Notes: generated by a model not told the origin, from the letters alone. 64,000 bases of DNA from Clostridiales bacterium (GCA_012523775.1 JAAYTK010000075.1:1-64000), one strand, 5' to 3'; positions 24,230 to 34,216 are shown, numbered from the stretch's first letter. Translations and numbers: made by a program.

Positions 24230-24832
24230 ATGACCAAGAGTGAAATCCGCAGCTATCTTAAAAGAAGAAGAAATGATATGCCTATTAGTCTCAGACGAGA
24301 TTGTAGCAAAAAGATTCAGGATAGGCTGTATTCTTTAAATGAATTTAGAGAATGCAAGGAATTATTTACCTATATTTCCTTTGGTTCTGAAGTAGATACT
24401 TATGATATTATTAAGAAGTCCCTGGAAATGAATAAAAAAGTCTTTGTTCCTAAGGTTGAGGGAAATGATTTGTGCTTCTATGAGATTGAGGGATTAGATA
24501 TGGGTTTAATAAGAAGTAAATTCGGGATATTAGAGCCCGAAAGTAAAAGACATAATAAATTCGATATCTTAAATGAGGCAGAATCTGACGGCAGTAAAAG
24601 AATTATGCTTTTGCCCGGCTTAGCCTTTGATAAGCAGGGAAACAGGATTGGTTATGGAGCGGGCTATTATGACCGTTATCTAAATAAAATTAAACACAGA
24701 GGATGGATTAAGCTTGCCTTGGCATATGATTTTCAAGTAATGGAACGGTTAACAGTTAGTGAACACGATATACCTGCGGATTATATAATAACCGAGAAGG
24801 ATTTTATAATCTGTAAGGAATATCTTGAATAA
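24230..24832 (+). CDS. 5-formyltetrahydrofolate cyclo-ligase
   Basis: The enzyme converts 5-formyl-THF to 5,10-methenyl-THF with ATP, returning it to one-carbon metabolism. The 200-residue protein shows the family plan: a basic N-terminal helix with SEIRSYLKRRRNDM, the FTYISFGSEVDT strand, KFGILEP, and the signature LLPGLAFDKQGNRIGYGAGYYDR. The in-frame ATG at 24155 lies inside the DUF896 gene; the ATG at 24230 follows AAGGA and gives the normal family start. The proA gene follows by 15 bases. Confidence 0.94.
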   Translation: MTKSEIRSYLKRRRNDMPISLRRDCSKKIQDRLYSLNEFRECKELFTYISFGSEVDTYDIIKKSLEMNKKVFVPKVEGNDLCFYEIEGLDMGLIRSKFGILEPESKRHNKFDILNEAESDGSKRIMLLPGLAFDKQGNRIGYGAGYYDRYLNKIKHRGWIKLALAYDFQVMERLTVSEHDIPADYIITEKDFIICKEYLE

Positions 24833-24847
24833 GAAAGGAGGACTCAC

Positions 24848-26095
24848 ATGGACTATATTCAGAAGATAGGCGTAAGAGCTAAGAAAGCGTCCGGGAAATT
24901 AGCTTTAATGCTGCAGGAGGATAAGAATAATGCTTTACGCGCCTGTGCGAAAGCATTAATGAATAATCAGGATGAAATATTAGCTGCCAATAAGGAGGAT
25001 GTAATCCGCTCAAGAGAAAACGGTGTTAAGGAATCCTTAATAGACAGGCTTATGCTTAATCACGAAAGGATTAAAGCAATGGCTGATGGTCTGTTGGAGA
25101 TATTAAACCTTCCCGATCCGATTGGTGAGGTTCTGTCTATGCAGCTGCGTCCTAACGGCTTAGTTGTAGGTGAAAAAAGAGTACCCTTAGGTGTTATTGG
25201 AATAATATATGAATCCCGTCCAAATGTAACAGTGGATGCCTTTGGATTATGCTTTAAAACCGGTAATGCAGTAATTCTTCGTGGCGGTAGCGACGCAATT
25301 AAATCAAATATAGCCATCGTAAATACATTACACCAAGGCTTAAGAGAGGCCAATGTGTCTGAGGATGTCGTAATATTGATTGAAGATACATCCAGGGAAA
25401 CAGTCAATAAGTTGATGAGGCTTGATGACTACATAGATATTTTAATCCCCAGAGGCGGTGCCGGACTTATTCGTTCGGTTAAAGAAAACAGCACCGTGCC
25501 TGTAATTGAAACCGGTACTGGAAACTGCCATATATATGTAGATGAATTTGCCGATTTTAAGATGGCTCTCGATATAATCGATAATGCCAAGACTCAGAGG
25601 CTGGGTGTCTGTAATACCTGTGAATCCCTGGTGATACATGAAAAGATTAGCGAAGAATTTATCCCATTGTTATACGAAAAACTTAGCAATAAGGGGATAG
25701 AAATCAGGGCCGACGAGAGGGGATGCTCTATTAGTCCCGGCTGCGTTCCCGCAACCGAAGAGGATTACTATGCAGAGTATTTGGATAAGATTATTTCGTT
25801 AAAGGTTGTTGATAGTATCGATGAAGCGATTTCACATATTAATCGATATAACACTAAGCATTCGGATGCTATTATAACCAATGATTATGCTTCGGCTATG
25901 AGATTTCATAATGAGATCGATGCGGCGGCCGTATATATCAATGCTTCCACAAGATTTACAGACGGTAATGAATTTGGATTTGGTGCGGAAATAGGAATAA
26001 GCACTCAGAAGCTGCATGCCAGAGGTCCTATGGGGTTAAAAGCACTGACAACAACTAAATTCATAATATTCGGTAACGGACAGATAAGAAAATAA
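24848..26095 (+). CDS. proA: Gamma-glutamyl phosphate reductase
   Basis: ProA reduces gamma-glutamyl phosphate to glutamate semialdehyde in proline synthesis. The 415-residue protein is full length with the catalytic Cys258 in NTCESL, the NAD(P)-binding [17 protein letters not shown] region, ILRGGSDA and the C-terminal [13 protein letters not shown] block (here [18 protein letters not shown]). proB, usually its partner, is not in this window; proC lies about 9.5 kb downstream. AGAAAGGAGG precedes the ATG. Confidence 0.97.
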   Translation: MDYIQKIGVRAKKASGKLALMLQEDKNNALRACAKALMNNQDEILAANKEDVIRSRENGVKESLIDRLMLNHERIKAMADGLLEILNLPDPIGEVLSMQLRPNGLVVGEKRVPLGVIGIIYESRPNVTVDAFGLCFKTGNAVILRGGSDAIKSNIAIVNTLHQGLREANVSEDVVILIEDTSRETVNKLMRLDDYIDILIPRGGAGLIRSVKENSTVPVIETGTGNCHIYVDEFADFKMALDIIDNAKTQRLGVCNTCESLVIHEKISEEFIPLLYEKLSNKGIEIRADERGCSISPGCVPATEEDYYAEYLDKIISLKVVDSIDEAISHINRYNTKHSDAIITNDYASAMRFHNEIDAAAVYINASTRFTDGNEFGFGAEIGISTQKLHARGPMGLKALTTTKFIIFGNGQIRK

Positions 26096-26120
26096 CAAAC
26101 TATAGAAAGAAGGTTGTAAT

Positions 26121-27089
26121 ATGGCAGGAAAGGTTGTATATGATTTTCCTTCGGGAGACGACTTAAGAACCTTTTTTAAGAAGTTTAAGAAGGTAGTATT
26201 GTTTGTAGTAATTGTAATCGTATTGGCAATATTAGGCTTTGGATCCTTTTATACTATAAAGGAGCAGGAGCAGGCAGTCGTAACCACCTTTGGTAAAGCC
26301 AAGGCAGTAACAGAGGCAGGGCTTCATCTTAAAATACCTATTATTCAGAAGGTTCATAGGGTGGACACAACGATTAAGGGATTTCCTATCGGATATGAAG
26401 AGGCTACCAACAGAACCATCGAATCAGAAGCGGTTATGATAACAAGGGACTTTAATTTCGTAAATGTTGATTTCTTTGTTGAATATAAAGTCTCTGATCC
26501 GATTAAATATCTATATGCATCATCGGACCCTGTATCAATATTAAAAAATATAGCTCAAAGCAATATCCGCAGTATTGTCGGAAGTTATAACGTAGACAGT
26601 GTTATAACATCCGGTAAGTATGAAATTCAGTCAAAGATAAAGGATGAAATATTGGAGAGCTTAATTGAGCACGATATCGGACTGATGCTGGTAAATATAA
26701 CAATACAGGATTCCGAGCCTCCTACAGAAGAGGTCATGGAAGCCTTTAAATCGGTTGAAACGGCAAAACAGGGTAAGGATACGGCAATAAACAACGCAAA
26801 TAAATACAGAAATGAGAAGCTCCCCCAGGCATTAGCAGAAGTGGATAAGATTCTTCAGCAGGCAGAGTCCACCAAAACAAAGAGAATAAACGAAGCTCAG
26901 GCCGAGGTTGCCAGATTTAATGAGATGTACGAGGAATATATTAAGTATCCTTTGATAACGAAGGAAAGAATGTTCTATGAGGCAATGGAGGATATTCTTC
27001 CGTCCCTAAAGGTTATAATCGACAGCGGAGAATCATCGGTGAATAAGTTCCTACCACTGGAGCCTTTAATGGAAGGAGGTAGTAACTAA
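26121..27089 (+). CDS. hflK: HflK-type SPFH/prohibitin-domain membrane protein
   Basis: HflK and HflC form membrane-anchored cage complexes that modulate the FtsH protease. The 322-residue protein has one N-terminal helix at about residues 26-47 (VVLFVVIVIVLAILGFGSFY), then the SPFH entry EQAVVTTFGKAKAVTEAGLH and a long helical C-terminal region with QALAEVDKILQQAE. The ATG follows AGAAAGAAGG. It overlaps hflC by one base (TAATG), so the two are translationally coupled. No ftsH is in the window. Confidence 0.9.
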   Translation: MAGKVVYDFPSGDDLRTFFKKFKKVVLFVVIVIVLAILGFGSFYTIKEQEQAVVTTFGKAKAVTEAGLHLKIPIIQKVHRVDTTIKGFPIGYEEATNRTIESEAVMITRDFNFVNVDFFVEYKVSDPIKYLYASSDPVSILKNIAQSNIRSIVGSYNVDSVITSGKYEIQSKIKDEILESLIEHDIGLMLVNITIQDSEPPTEEVMEAFKSVETAKQGKDTAINNANKYRNEKLPQALAEVDKILQQAESTKTKRINEAQAEVARFNEMYEEYIKYPLITKERMFYEAMEDILPSLKVIIDSGESSVNKFLPLEPLMEGGSN

Positions 27090-27973
27090 TGAGTAAGAGA
27101 ACGAAAAATATCGCGGGAATAATATTTCTTGTTATTTTTATAGCAGCTTTAATAATATTATCTTCATCATTGGTTGTTACTAAAGAAAATGAATATTCAA
27201 TAATTAAACGCTTTGATAAAATTGACAGAGTTATTGACAGTGCGGGATTATCATTGAAGACACCGTTTATAGAAACGGTTGATAAGTTACCTAAATCAAT
27301 ACAGTTTTATGATATGACAGCGTCCGATGTTATTACCGTAGATAAGAAGACGATGGTCGCTGACAGCTATGTATTATGGCGTATTACAAATCCGATTAAA
27401 TTTGCCCAGACATTAAATTCATCAATAACTCTGGCTGAGAGCAGAATTAACACTACCGTATACAATGCCATGAAGAATGTAATAAGCAGTAATACACAGA
27501 ATGAGGTTATCAGCGGTAGAGACGGTAAGTTGAATGCGGCATTCATGGAAGATATCGGCGACACTATGGAGCAATATGGTATTGATCTCATCACCATTGA
27601 AAATAAGCATCTTGACTTACCAAGCGATAATAAGAATGCGGTGTTTGAGCGTATGATTTCGGAGCGTGCTCAAATGGCTGCTACTTATACGGCAGAAGGT
27701 GAATCCGAAGCTCAGATGATTAGAAATACCACAGATAAGGAAATAGAAATAAGTATATCTAACGCACAGACTGAGGCGGCAAGAATTATTGCCGAGGGAG
27801 AGGCTGAGTATATGAGAATTCTGTCCAATGCATACTCTGATGCCTCCAAAAGCGAATTCTACACATTTATAAGAGCATTGGATGCTGCCAGAGAATCACT
27901 GGCCGGTGCAGACAAGACTCTGATTCTCTCTGAAGATTCGCCTATTGCTCAGATATTCTATAATTTAGATTAA
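27089..27973 (+). CDS. hflC: HflC-type SPFH/prohibitin-domain membrane protein
   Basis: The 294-residue partner of HflK has an N-terminal helix at about residues 8-27, then VVTKENEYSIIKRFDKIDRVIDSAGLS (quoted in part), the typical HflC opening. The C-terminal half holds the helical MISERAQMAATYTAEGES region (HflC proteins have a very similar MRAERQR segment). Pairing with hflK and the one-base overlap make the assignment secure as a pair. The effect on FtsH here is inferred from E. coli. Confidence 0.9.
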   Translation: MSKRTKNIAGIIFLVIFIAALIILSSSLVVTKENEYSIIKRFDKIDRVIDSAGLSLKTPFIETVDKLPKSIQFYDMTASDVITVDKKTMVADSYVLWRITNPIKFAQTLNSSITLAESRINTTVYNAMKNVISSNTQNEVISGRDGKLNAAFMEDIGDTMEQYGIDLITIENKHLDLPSDNKNAVFERMISERAQMAATYTAEGESEAQMIRNTTDKEIEISISNAQTEAARIIAEGEAEYMRILSNAYSDASKSEFYTFIRALDAARESLAGADKTLILSEDSPIAQIFYNLD

Positions 27974-28056
27974 CAGCATACTCCTTTAAAGGCTTTTAGC
28001 ATAACTTTTGCTACATACACATAGGTTGTAATGGAAGTTCCTTTTGGAGTGGAAGT

Positions 28057-29019
28057 ATGACTATCGATTTTAGCCGAGAAGAATATTCATATGACGATTT
28101 AATCTCGGACGCCTATGGTTTATCAATAAAGTATAACAAAATAATACAATATGTCACGATTGGCAAATCCCATGACAATCGTGACATTGTTATGCTTAGG
28201 CTTGGAACAGGTAAAAAATATATCCTCTTTAGTGGCGGTGTACACGGCAGAGAGACTATAAATCCTATAGTTTTGCTTAAGATAACAGAATTCTATGCCA
28301 AGCAATACATAGAGTATGAGAAGAACGGATATAAGCATAATTATTTACTCAGAGAAACTAATAGTAATGTGCAACGGCTATATGAGGATATGATATTTGC
28401 CAAATGTGTATATGAGTTGCTACAAACTTATACCATCCTAATGATTCCACTTTTAAATCCTGATGGATATATGATATCATTATATGGTCATAAATCAGTA
28501 AGAAATCCTGCATTACAGAGCAAGCTTAAGAGGATAAAATATAATTATTCTGAATGGAAGTTCAACGGTCGAGGTATTGATATCAATCGTAACTTTCCAT
28601 GTCGTTCATGGAAGCCAAAGGGAATAAATGATTATGCGGCAAGTGAGAATGAATCGAAGGCTTTGATACAGGTGTTTCATCAATACCGTATTAAATGTTA
28701 TCTGGATTTTCACTCCCGTGGGAAATGCATATATTACTATCGCAACAGTATGTCTGAGAAATACAATGAAAGGCAGTTATATATCGCAAAACGCCTAAAG
28801 AATATTACAAAATATGAGTTGGTCGATCCCGAAAATGAAATTGAATATGGTGACTCAGGAGGTAATACGGTTCAGTATTTTTCAGAGCATTTTAACAAAC
28901 CCGCCTTAACAATTGAAACGGTTGACGAGAATGCACCATTTCCCTTAGACTATAGACTAAGAATATCCACTTATGAGGAAATCAAGTTGATTTTATTTGA
29001 ACTGGCTGGATTACTATAA
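28057..29019 (+). CDS. M14-family zinc carboxypeptidase, apparently cytoplasmic
   Basis: The 320-residue protein has the M14 zinc site H63-x-x-E66 (GGVHGRE) and H219 (DFHSRGK), the substrate-binding NRNFP motif, and a candidate catalytic Glu287 in LTIETVDE. The arrangement resembles bacterial gamma-D-glutamyl-diamino-acid peptidases of the M14 family, which cleave peptidoglycan peptides. No signal peptide, membrane segment, LysM or SH3 domain is visible, so it would act inside the cell, for example on recycled muropeptides or in the forespore. That role is inference. It sits between hflC and miaB, 17 bases before the latter. Confidence 0.8.
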   Translation: MTIDFSREEYSYDDLISDAYGLSIKYNKIIQYVTIGKSHDNRDIVMLRLGTGKKYILFSGGVHGRETINPIVLLKITEFYAKQYIEYEKNGYKHNYLLRETNSNVQRLYEDMIFAKCVYELLQTYTILMIPLLNPDGYMISLYGHKSVRNPALQSKLKRIKYNYSEWKFNGRGIDINRNFPCRSWKPKGINDYAASENESKALIQVFHQYRIKCYLDFHSRGKCIYYYRNSMSEKYNERQLYIAKRLKNITKYELVDPENEIEYGDSGGNTVQYFSEHFNKPALTIETVDENAPFPLDYRLRISTYEEIKLILFELAGLL

Positions 29020-29036
29020 ACAGAATCGGAGGTAAA

Positions 29037-30479
29037 ATGAATAAGACATATAATACAAATGAATTCGAAGCCAATAGACAGTTGGAGATTATAAATGAAC
29101 TAAAATCCAGATATGATGAAGAATATCAAAGAACTAAAGTTAAAAAAACCTTTCATATAGTGACTTTCGGATGTCAGATGAACAGCAGAGATTCCGAAAA
29201 AATATCGGGAATATTAAAGCAGATAGGTTATATTGAAACCGATACCGAGGATGCTGATTTTGTCCTTTATAATACCTGTACGGTTAGAGAGAATGCCAAT
29301 AACCGCGTATTTGGAAGATTGGGACATGTAGGTAAACTAAAAAAGAATCGTCCCGGTATGCTGGTCGCCGTATGCGGTTGTATGATGCAGGAGACTACAG
29401 CAGTAGAAAGAGTTAAAAAAAGCTATCCCTTTGTTGATATCATATTCGGTACCCATAATATTTTCAAGCTGGCAGAATTAATAAAAACCCGTATTGATAA
29501 TGAATCGGTAAGTGACAAACACTCTGACCGAATGGTAATAGATCTTTGGAAGGATACCGACATGATTGTTGAAAATCTCCCCAATGACAGAAAATATCCG
29601 TTTAAGGCCGGTGTAAATATAATATATGGCTGTAATAATTTCTGTAGCTATTGTATAGTTCCTTATGTCAGGGGAAGAGAACGAAGCCGTAATCCTGAGG
29701 ATATTTTGGAAGAAATCAGAGCATTGGCTAATGATGGTGTGAAAGAGGTCATGCTTCTGGGGCAGAATGTGAATTCATATGGCAAAAATCTGAATCCTCA
29801 GATAAGCTTTGCACAGCTGCTAAAGGAAGTCGAAAAAATTGATAAAATTAAAAGAATTCGTTTCATGACATCACATCCAAAGGATTTGTCTCAGGAACTG
29901 ATAGATGTGATGGGAGCCTCCAAAAAGATATGCAGACACCTACATCTGCCATTACAGTCAGGTAGCACCAGGCTCCTAAAAATTATGAATAGAAAATATA
30001 CTAAAGAAGATTATCTGGACTTGGTGGATAGAATAAGAAAAGCTGTCCCTGACATCTCATTGACTACCGATATAATTGTGGGCTTTCCCGGTGAGACCGA
30101 GGAAGACTTTATGGAAACAATAGATGTCGTAAAAAAGGTTGGCTTCGATAATGCTTTTACGTTTTTATATTCCAAGAGAGCAGGAACTCCTGCGGCTAAT
30201 ATGGAGTGTCAGGTAGATGAAAATGTGGCTAAGGAGCGGTTCGACAGACTCCTTGACGAAATTCACGCGTCAGCCGCTAAGGCTGCAGGAAGGGATGTGA
30301 ATAGTGTTAAGGACGTTCTGGTAGAGGAGGTTAACTCACAGAATGAGGACTTACTCACCGGAAGATTAAGCAATAATATGCTTGTTCATTTCCCGGGGGA
30401 CAAAAGCCTGATAGGTGAAATTATTCCGGTATATTTAGAAGAAAGTAAGGGCTTCTACTATATAGGGAAACAGGCTTAA
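29037..30479 (+). CDS. miaB: tRNA-2-methylthio-N6-dimethylallyladenosine synthase MiaB
   Basis: MiaB is a radical-SAM enzyme that methylthiolates i6A37 in tRNAs. The 480-residue protein has the N-terminal UPF0004 domain with three cluster cysteines (FGCQMNSRDSEK, YNTCTVRENA, AVCGCMMQE), the radical-SAM triad CNNFCSYCIVPYVRGRERSR, and the C-terminal TRAM domain (about residues 410-478). CGGAGG precedes the ATG. RimO, its ribosomal-protein counterpart, is encoded separately at 57141-58493. The miaB gene ends at a terminator. Confidence 0.96.
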   Translation: MNKTYNTNEFEANRQLEIINELKSRYDEEYQRTKVKKTFHIVTFGCQMNSRDSEKISGILKQIGYIETDTEDADFVLYNTCTVRENANNRVFGRLGHVGKLKKNRPGMLVAVCGCMMQETTAVERVKKSYPFVDIIFGTHNIFKLAELIKTRIDNESVSDKHSDRMVIDLWKDTDMIVENLPNDRKYPFKAGVNIIYGCNNFCSYCIVPYVRGRERSRNPEDILEEIRALANDGVKEVMLLGQNVNSYGKNLNPQISFAQLLKEVEKIDKIKRIRFMTSHPKDLSQELIDVMGASKKICRHLHLPLQSGSTRLLKIMNRKYTKEDYLDLVDRIRKAVPDISLTTDIIVGFPGETEEDFMETIDVVKKVGFDNAFTFLYSKRAGTPAANMECQVDENVAKERFDRLLDEIHASAAKAAGRDVNSVKDVLVEEVNSQNEDLLTGRLSNNMLVHFPGDKSLIGEIIPVYLEESKGFYYIGKQA

Positions 30480-30496
30480 AATAATTAGATCAGTCA

Positions 30497-30545
30497 ACAG
30501 ATGCATAAAATGACAATGAAATTTAAATTTATGCATCTGTTTTTG
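30497..30545 (+). terminator. Terminator after miaB
   Basis: ACAGATGCATAAA (30497-30509) pairs perfectly over 13 bases with TTTATGCATCTGT (30528-30540) around an 18-base loop, followed by TTTTTG. Confidence 0.85.
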
Positions 30546-30575
30546 TCATATATTTAAAATATTCTAACCGCATAC

Positions 30576-30604
30576 TTGACATATTCCCATTTACAGTTTA
30601 AAAT
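30576..30604 (+). promoter_or_regulatory. Promoter of rny
   Basis: TTGACA (30576-30581) and TAAAAT (30599-30604) are 17 bases apart. The predicted transcript has a leader of about 150 bases before rny. Confidence 0.8.
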
Positions 30605-30663
30605 TTAAATATTGTATTAATAATAACAAATGTACTTCTGATATATATTATATAACTAATCAA

Positions 30664-30773
30664 AGCAAGTGGGACATCTTGCTGATTCTACTTGCATAAA
30701 TAAAAGGATATATATAGAGCATTTGTAATTGTACAATGAAAACCAAATAAGGAGGTGCTCCTGTGCCAATAGA
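30664..30773 (+). promoter_or_regulatory. Structured rny leader with alternative hairpins and a hairpin at the ribosome site
   Basis: AGCAAG (30664-30669) can pair either with CTTGCT (30678-30683) or, as GCAAGT, with ACTTGC (30690-30695), two mutually exclusive hairpins. Further down, the ribosome site GGAGGTGCTCC just before the GTG start can fold on itself (GGAG with CTCC). RNase Y expression could be controlled at this leader, but no known riboswitch class is recognised. Confidence 0.4.
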
Positions 30774-32313
30774 AGTAGTAATTGCTATTGTTGCTACCTT
30801 CGTGATAGTTGCTCCTCTTGCGTGGAAAATTGCAATATCATATCGAATTAAGGTATATGAAGCAAAGATTGGTACTGCAGAAGAGAAAGCAAGAGAAATC
30901 ATAGATGAAGCTTTAAAAACAGCTGAAACTAAGAAGAGAGAGGCATTGCTCGAAGCAAAGGAAGAATCTTTGAGAGCAAAGAACGAATTCGAGCGTGAAA
31001 CTAAGGAACGAAGAGCAGAATTACAACGCTACGAGAAGCGGGTTCTGACTAAGGAAGAGACCCTGGATCGGAAAACCGAAGCACTGGAAAAAAAGGAAGC
31101 AAGACTTTCTGTTAAGGAAGCGGAACTTGATAAAATCAAGCAAGAAGTTGAAGAGTTCCATGCAAAACAACTACAGGAGCTTGAAAAGATCTCTGGACTT
31201 ACCTCCGAACAAGCTAAGGAATATCTGATAAAGACTGTTGAAGAAGATGTAAAGCATGAAGTTGCTGTTCTCATCAAGGAATTGGAGAATAAAGCAAAAG
31301 AGGAAGCTGACAAAAAGGCTAAGGAATATGTGGTGAATGCGATTCAACGCTGTTCTGCAGATCATGTGGCTGAGACAACGATTTCAGTTGTACAGCTTCC
31401 TAACGATGAAATGAAGGGAAGAATTATTGGTAGAGAGGGACGTAATATACGAACTCTTGAAACCATGACAGGTGTTGATTTAATTATTGATGATACACCT
31501 GAAGCTGTTATTTTATCAGCCTTTGATCCGATCAGAAGAGAAGTTGCAAGGATTGCATTGGAGAAGCTGATTGTTGATGGAAGAATTCATCCTGCAAGAA
31601 TCGAAGAAATGGTTGAGAAGGCTCAAAAAGAAGTAGATGTGATGATTCGTGAGGCCGGTGAGGCCGCAACACTCGAAGTGGGTGTTCATGGAATTCATCC
31701 TGAACTTGTCAAGCTTCTAGGTAAAATGAAATTTAGGACAAGCTATGGTCAGAATGCTCTGAAGCATTCAGTTGAAGTATCAATTATTGCAGGCTTATTA
31801 GCCAGCGAAATAGGAGTTGATGTTAGACTTGCTAAACGTGCCGGTTTATTACATGATATCGGCAAATCTGTAGATCATGAGATTGAAGGAACCCATGTCC
31901 AAATAGGTATTGATTTATGTAGAAAATACAAAGAATCACCTACCGTTATTAACGCGGTAGGCGCACATCATGGAGATGAGGAATTTCAATCTTTAATTGC
32001 TTGTATAGTTCAGGCGGCTGATACGATATCGGCAGCCAGACCGGGAGCAAGACGTGAGACCTTGGAAACATATACCAACAGACTTAAGCAATTAGAAGAT
32101 ATTACCAATGGCTTTAAGGGAGTAGATAAGTCTTTTGCTATTCAGGCAGGTAGGGAAGTTAGAGTAATGGTAGTACCTGAACAGATAAGTGATGCGGACA
32201 TGGTATTACTGGCTCGCGACTTATCAAAGAAGATTGAAGCTGAACTAGAGTATCCGGGGCAGATTAAAGTTAATGTAATAAGAGAATCCAGAGTAACAGA
32301 TTATGCAAAATAA
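30763..32313 (+). CDS. rny: Ribonuclease Y
   Basis: RNase Y is the membrane-bound endoribonuclease that starts mRNA decay in many Firmicutes. The 516-residue protein has an N-terminal membrane helix (residues 3-25), a long charged coiled coil (about 30-200), a KH domain with [15 protein letters not shown] (about 223-240), and an HD domain with H364-D365 in [12 protein letters not shown]. All parts look intact. It starts at GTG 30763, right after a perfect GGAGGTG site. It has its own promoter and terminator. Confidence 0.97.
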   Translation: MPIEVVIAIVATFVIVAPLAWKIAISYRIKVYEAKIGTAEEKAREIIDEALKTAETKKREALLEAKEESLRAKNEFERETKERRAELQRYEKRVLTKEETLDRKTEALEKKEARLSVKEAELDKIKQEVEEFHAKQLQELEKISGLTSEQAKEYLIKTVEEDVKHEVAVLIKELENKAKEEADKKAKEYVVNAIQRCSADHVAETTISVVQLPNDEMKGRIIGREGRNIRTLETMTGVDLIIDDTPEAVILSAFDPIRREVARIALEKLIVDGRIHPARIEEMVEKAQKEVDVMIREAGEAATLEVGVHGIHPELVKLLGKMKFRTSYGQNALKHSVEVSIIAGLLASEIGVDVRLAKRAGLLHDIGKSVDHEIEGTHVQIGIDLCRKYKESPTVINAVGAHHGDEEFQSLIACIVQAADTISAARPGARRETLETYTNRLKQLEDITNGFKGVDKSFAIQAGREVRVMVVPEQISDADMVLLARDLSKKIEAELEYPGQIKVNVIRESRVTDYAK

Positions 32314-32319
32314 TTGTTG

Positions 32320-32349
32320 AAAAAGTGTCGGTTTACCGACACTTTTTTA
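32320..32349 (+). terminator. Rho-independent terminator of rny
   Basis: AAAAAGTGTCGGT (32320-32332) pairs perfectly with ACCGACACTTTTT (32335-32347), and the T-run provides the tail. Confidence 0.95.
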
Positions 32350-32395
32350 TTGATTTGGAAAGTATTTTGTATTTTATAGGCTAAGCTCTTTCTTA

Positions 32396-32401
32396 TTGAC
32401 A
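32396..32401 (+). promoter_or_regulatory. Possible -35 element of the tandem AraC gene
   Basis: A perfect TTGACA lies at 32396-32401, about 85 bases before the start codon. The region 17 bases downstream is A/T only (TAAATA, TATAAA), so the exact -10 box is unclear. Confidence 0.4.
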
Positions 32402-32486
32402 TAAAACCATTGTAAATATAAAAAAATATGATATTATAAAATTATCAGATAAGAAAATTCAATATTTTTACAAAGGCGGAATACTT

Positions 32487-34028
32487 ATGTATTGCATTAA
32501 GGCTAATCAAGAGTATGAAGAAAACTGGCTTTTTAACGTATTGAATCATTTCCCCATACCTATCGAAGTATTCAATTCTGAAGGTCTATGTATTTTTATT
32601 AACAAAGAATTTATAGAATTTTTCTGTGTTTCAGACCCATCTATGATTGTCGGAAAGACAAAGATTATTCATGATGTGATAATTAATGAAAAAATGAGCA
32701 CTTCAGAATATCTGAACCGTGTATTTTCAGGAGAACCCCTTTCTTTTGATGATGTACGGGTCCCTTTTGATGCCATTGCAGACTGTTGTTGCCGTATTGA
32801 AAAGCACCCGGATAATGATATATATCAGAAGATTATAAGCTTTCCCATATTAAATCAATACAGTTCGCCAAACTATGCTGTTGCTTTATTTATAACGAAG
32901 AATATATACCAATCCAGACTGGATACTAGGAAAGCCAAGGAATATATAGATAAACATTGGATGGAAGACTATAATACGGAGAAAATTGCAGAGTATACCG
33001 GGTTATGCAGTCAGTATCTGGCGAGGTTGTTTAAGAAGTTCATGGGGATAACACCATATAGCTATTATCAGAATGTAAAGATTGAAAAAATAAAAGAAGC
33101 GTTAAGAAATCCTAAGCTTAGCATCAGGGAAGCCTTCATTTCATGTGGAGTCGACTATAGCGGAGGCATAGCCGATGTCTTTAAAAGAAGGACTGGGATG
33201 ACTCCCTCAATGTATAGAAGGACATTTTTGGACAGAGATATCGACGAGGTAAAGCAGGTTGAACAGCATAATAATATAAGAGTAAATTATTCTGTCGACA
33301 CTGATGATTTTAAGCAAAAATTATTTCAATATTCAGAGTATTTTCCTGTTCCGATTCAAATATATAAGACAAACGGTGATATAGCATATATAAATAATGC
33401 CGTACTTAGAATGTGGAACCTTTTGGACAGATCACAAATTCTTGAAAACTATAACCTATTTCGTGATCCTCAGGTTTTAGAGCATTCTGAGCTTAATGAA
33501 GGATTAAAAAGAGCTTTTCAGGGAGAGACAGTACTTATTCAGGATGTTCGTATCCCATTGGAGAGCTATTGGGAATGGTTAATGACAAGAACAGAACCTT
33601 ATGATATTGAAGCCGTATATACGGATATTTTAAACTTTCCTATTAAGAATGAGATTGGAAAAATGATATATTTGGTTAGCATATTTTTTACAAGCAGGAT
33701 ATATCAAGGTAAGTCTGAGATAGCCAAAGCAAAGGAATTTATTGAAAATAACTGGCGAGAGGAGTTTGATATTGAAAAAATATCGAAGGCGGTTTGCTTA
33801 AGTCCTTCGCATCTGGTCAGGCTGTTTAAGATAAATACGGGCATGACACCGCATAAATATTATAAGAGTATTAAGGTAGTAAAGCTAAAGGCAGCACTCC
33901 GTGATACCAACTTAAGCGTAGCAGAAGTTTTTTCGTCCTGTGGATTCGAATACTCAGGAAATAATGCGCGCTTTTTTAAAACACAGGTGGGAATGACTCC
34001 GTCAGAATACCGTAAAAGTATAAAGTGA
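32487..34028 (+). CDS. Tandem PAS-AraC-PAS-AraC transcriptional regulator
   Basis: The 513-residue protein is an internal duplication. Each half has a PAS-like sensor region (about 16-140 and 276-405; compare FPIPIEVFNSEG with FPVPIQIYKTNG, and SGEPLSFDDVRVPF with QGETVLIQDVRIPL) followed by a complete AraC/XylS two-helix-turn-helix domain (about 148-248 and 412-513; compare AKEYIDKHW with AKEFIENNW, and RTGMTPSMYRR with QVGMTPSEYRK). A single chain would thus carry four HTH units and could bind two sites without dimerising. The halves are clearly related but diverged, so the duplication is not recent. No signal peptide or receiver domain is visible. The ligand and targets are unknown; it is followed by an aminotransferase with its own promoter, which may or may not be a target. 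Confidence 0.85.
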   Translation: MYCIKANQEYEENWLFNVLNHFPIPIEVFNSEGLCIFINKEFIEFFCVSDPSMIVGKTKIIHDVIINEKMSTSEYLNRVFSGEPLSFDDVRVPFDAIADCCCRIEKHPDNDIYQKIISFPILNQYSSPNYAVALFITKNIYQSRLDTRKAKEYIDKHWMEDYNTEKIAEYTGLCSQYLARLFKKFMGITPYSYYQNVKIEKIKEALRNPKLSIREAFISCGVDYSGGIADVFKRRTGMTPSMYRRTFLDRDIDEVKQVEQHNNIRVNYSVDTDDFKQKLFQYSEYFPVPIQIYKTNGDIAYINNAVLRMWNLLDRSQILENYNLFRDPQVLEHSELNEGLKRAFQGETVLIQDVRIPLESYWEWLMTRTEPYDIEAVYTDILNFPIKNEIGKMIYLVSIFFTSRIYQGKSEIAKAKEFIENNWREEFDIEKISKAVCLSPSHLVRLFKINTGMTPHKYYKSIKVVKLKAALRDTNLSVAEVFSSCGFEYSGNNARFFKTQVGMTPSEYRKSIK

Positions 34029-34136
34029 TATACTTGTTTTTCATTGACTTTTAAGCAAATTGCACAACAAATCCTTGTGACACGGACACATGAAGTCTGC
34101 AGAAAATACTTTCTTTAATTTTTTCTGAAATATTTG

Positions 34137-34165
34137 TTGCTTTTTATTAAAATCTATATTACAAT
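34137..34165 (+). promoter_or_regulatory. Promoter of the aminotransferase gene
   Basis: TTGCTT (34137-34142) and TACAAT (34160-34165) are 17 bases apart, about 50 bases before the start codon. Confidence 0.6.
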
Positions 34166-34216
34166 GATACTCAAATTCTCGACAGGAAAAATATGAAAGT
34201 ATAGGGATGGTGCAAA

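Noticed and set aside
29037..30479. Second RimO instead of MiaB
   Set aside because: The cysteine contexts (FGCQMNSRDSEK, NTCTVRENA) are those of MiaB; the RimO pattern LGCDKNLVDSE is found at 57141-58493.
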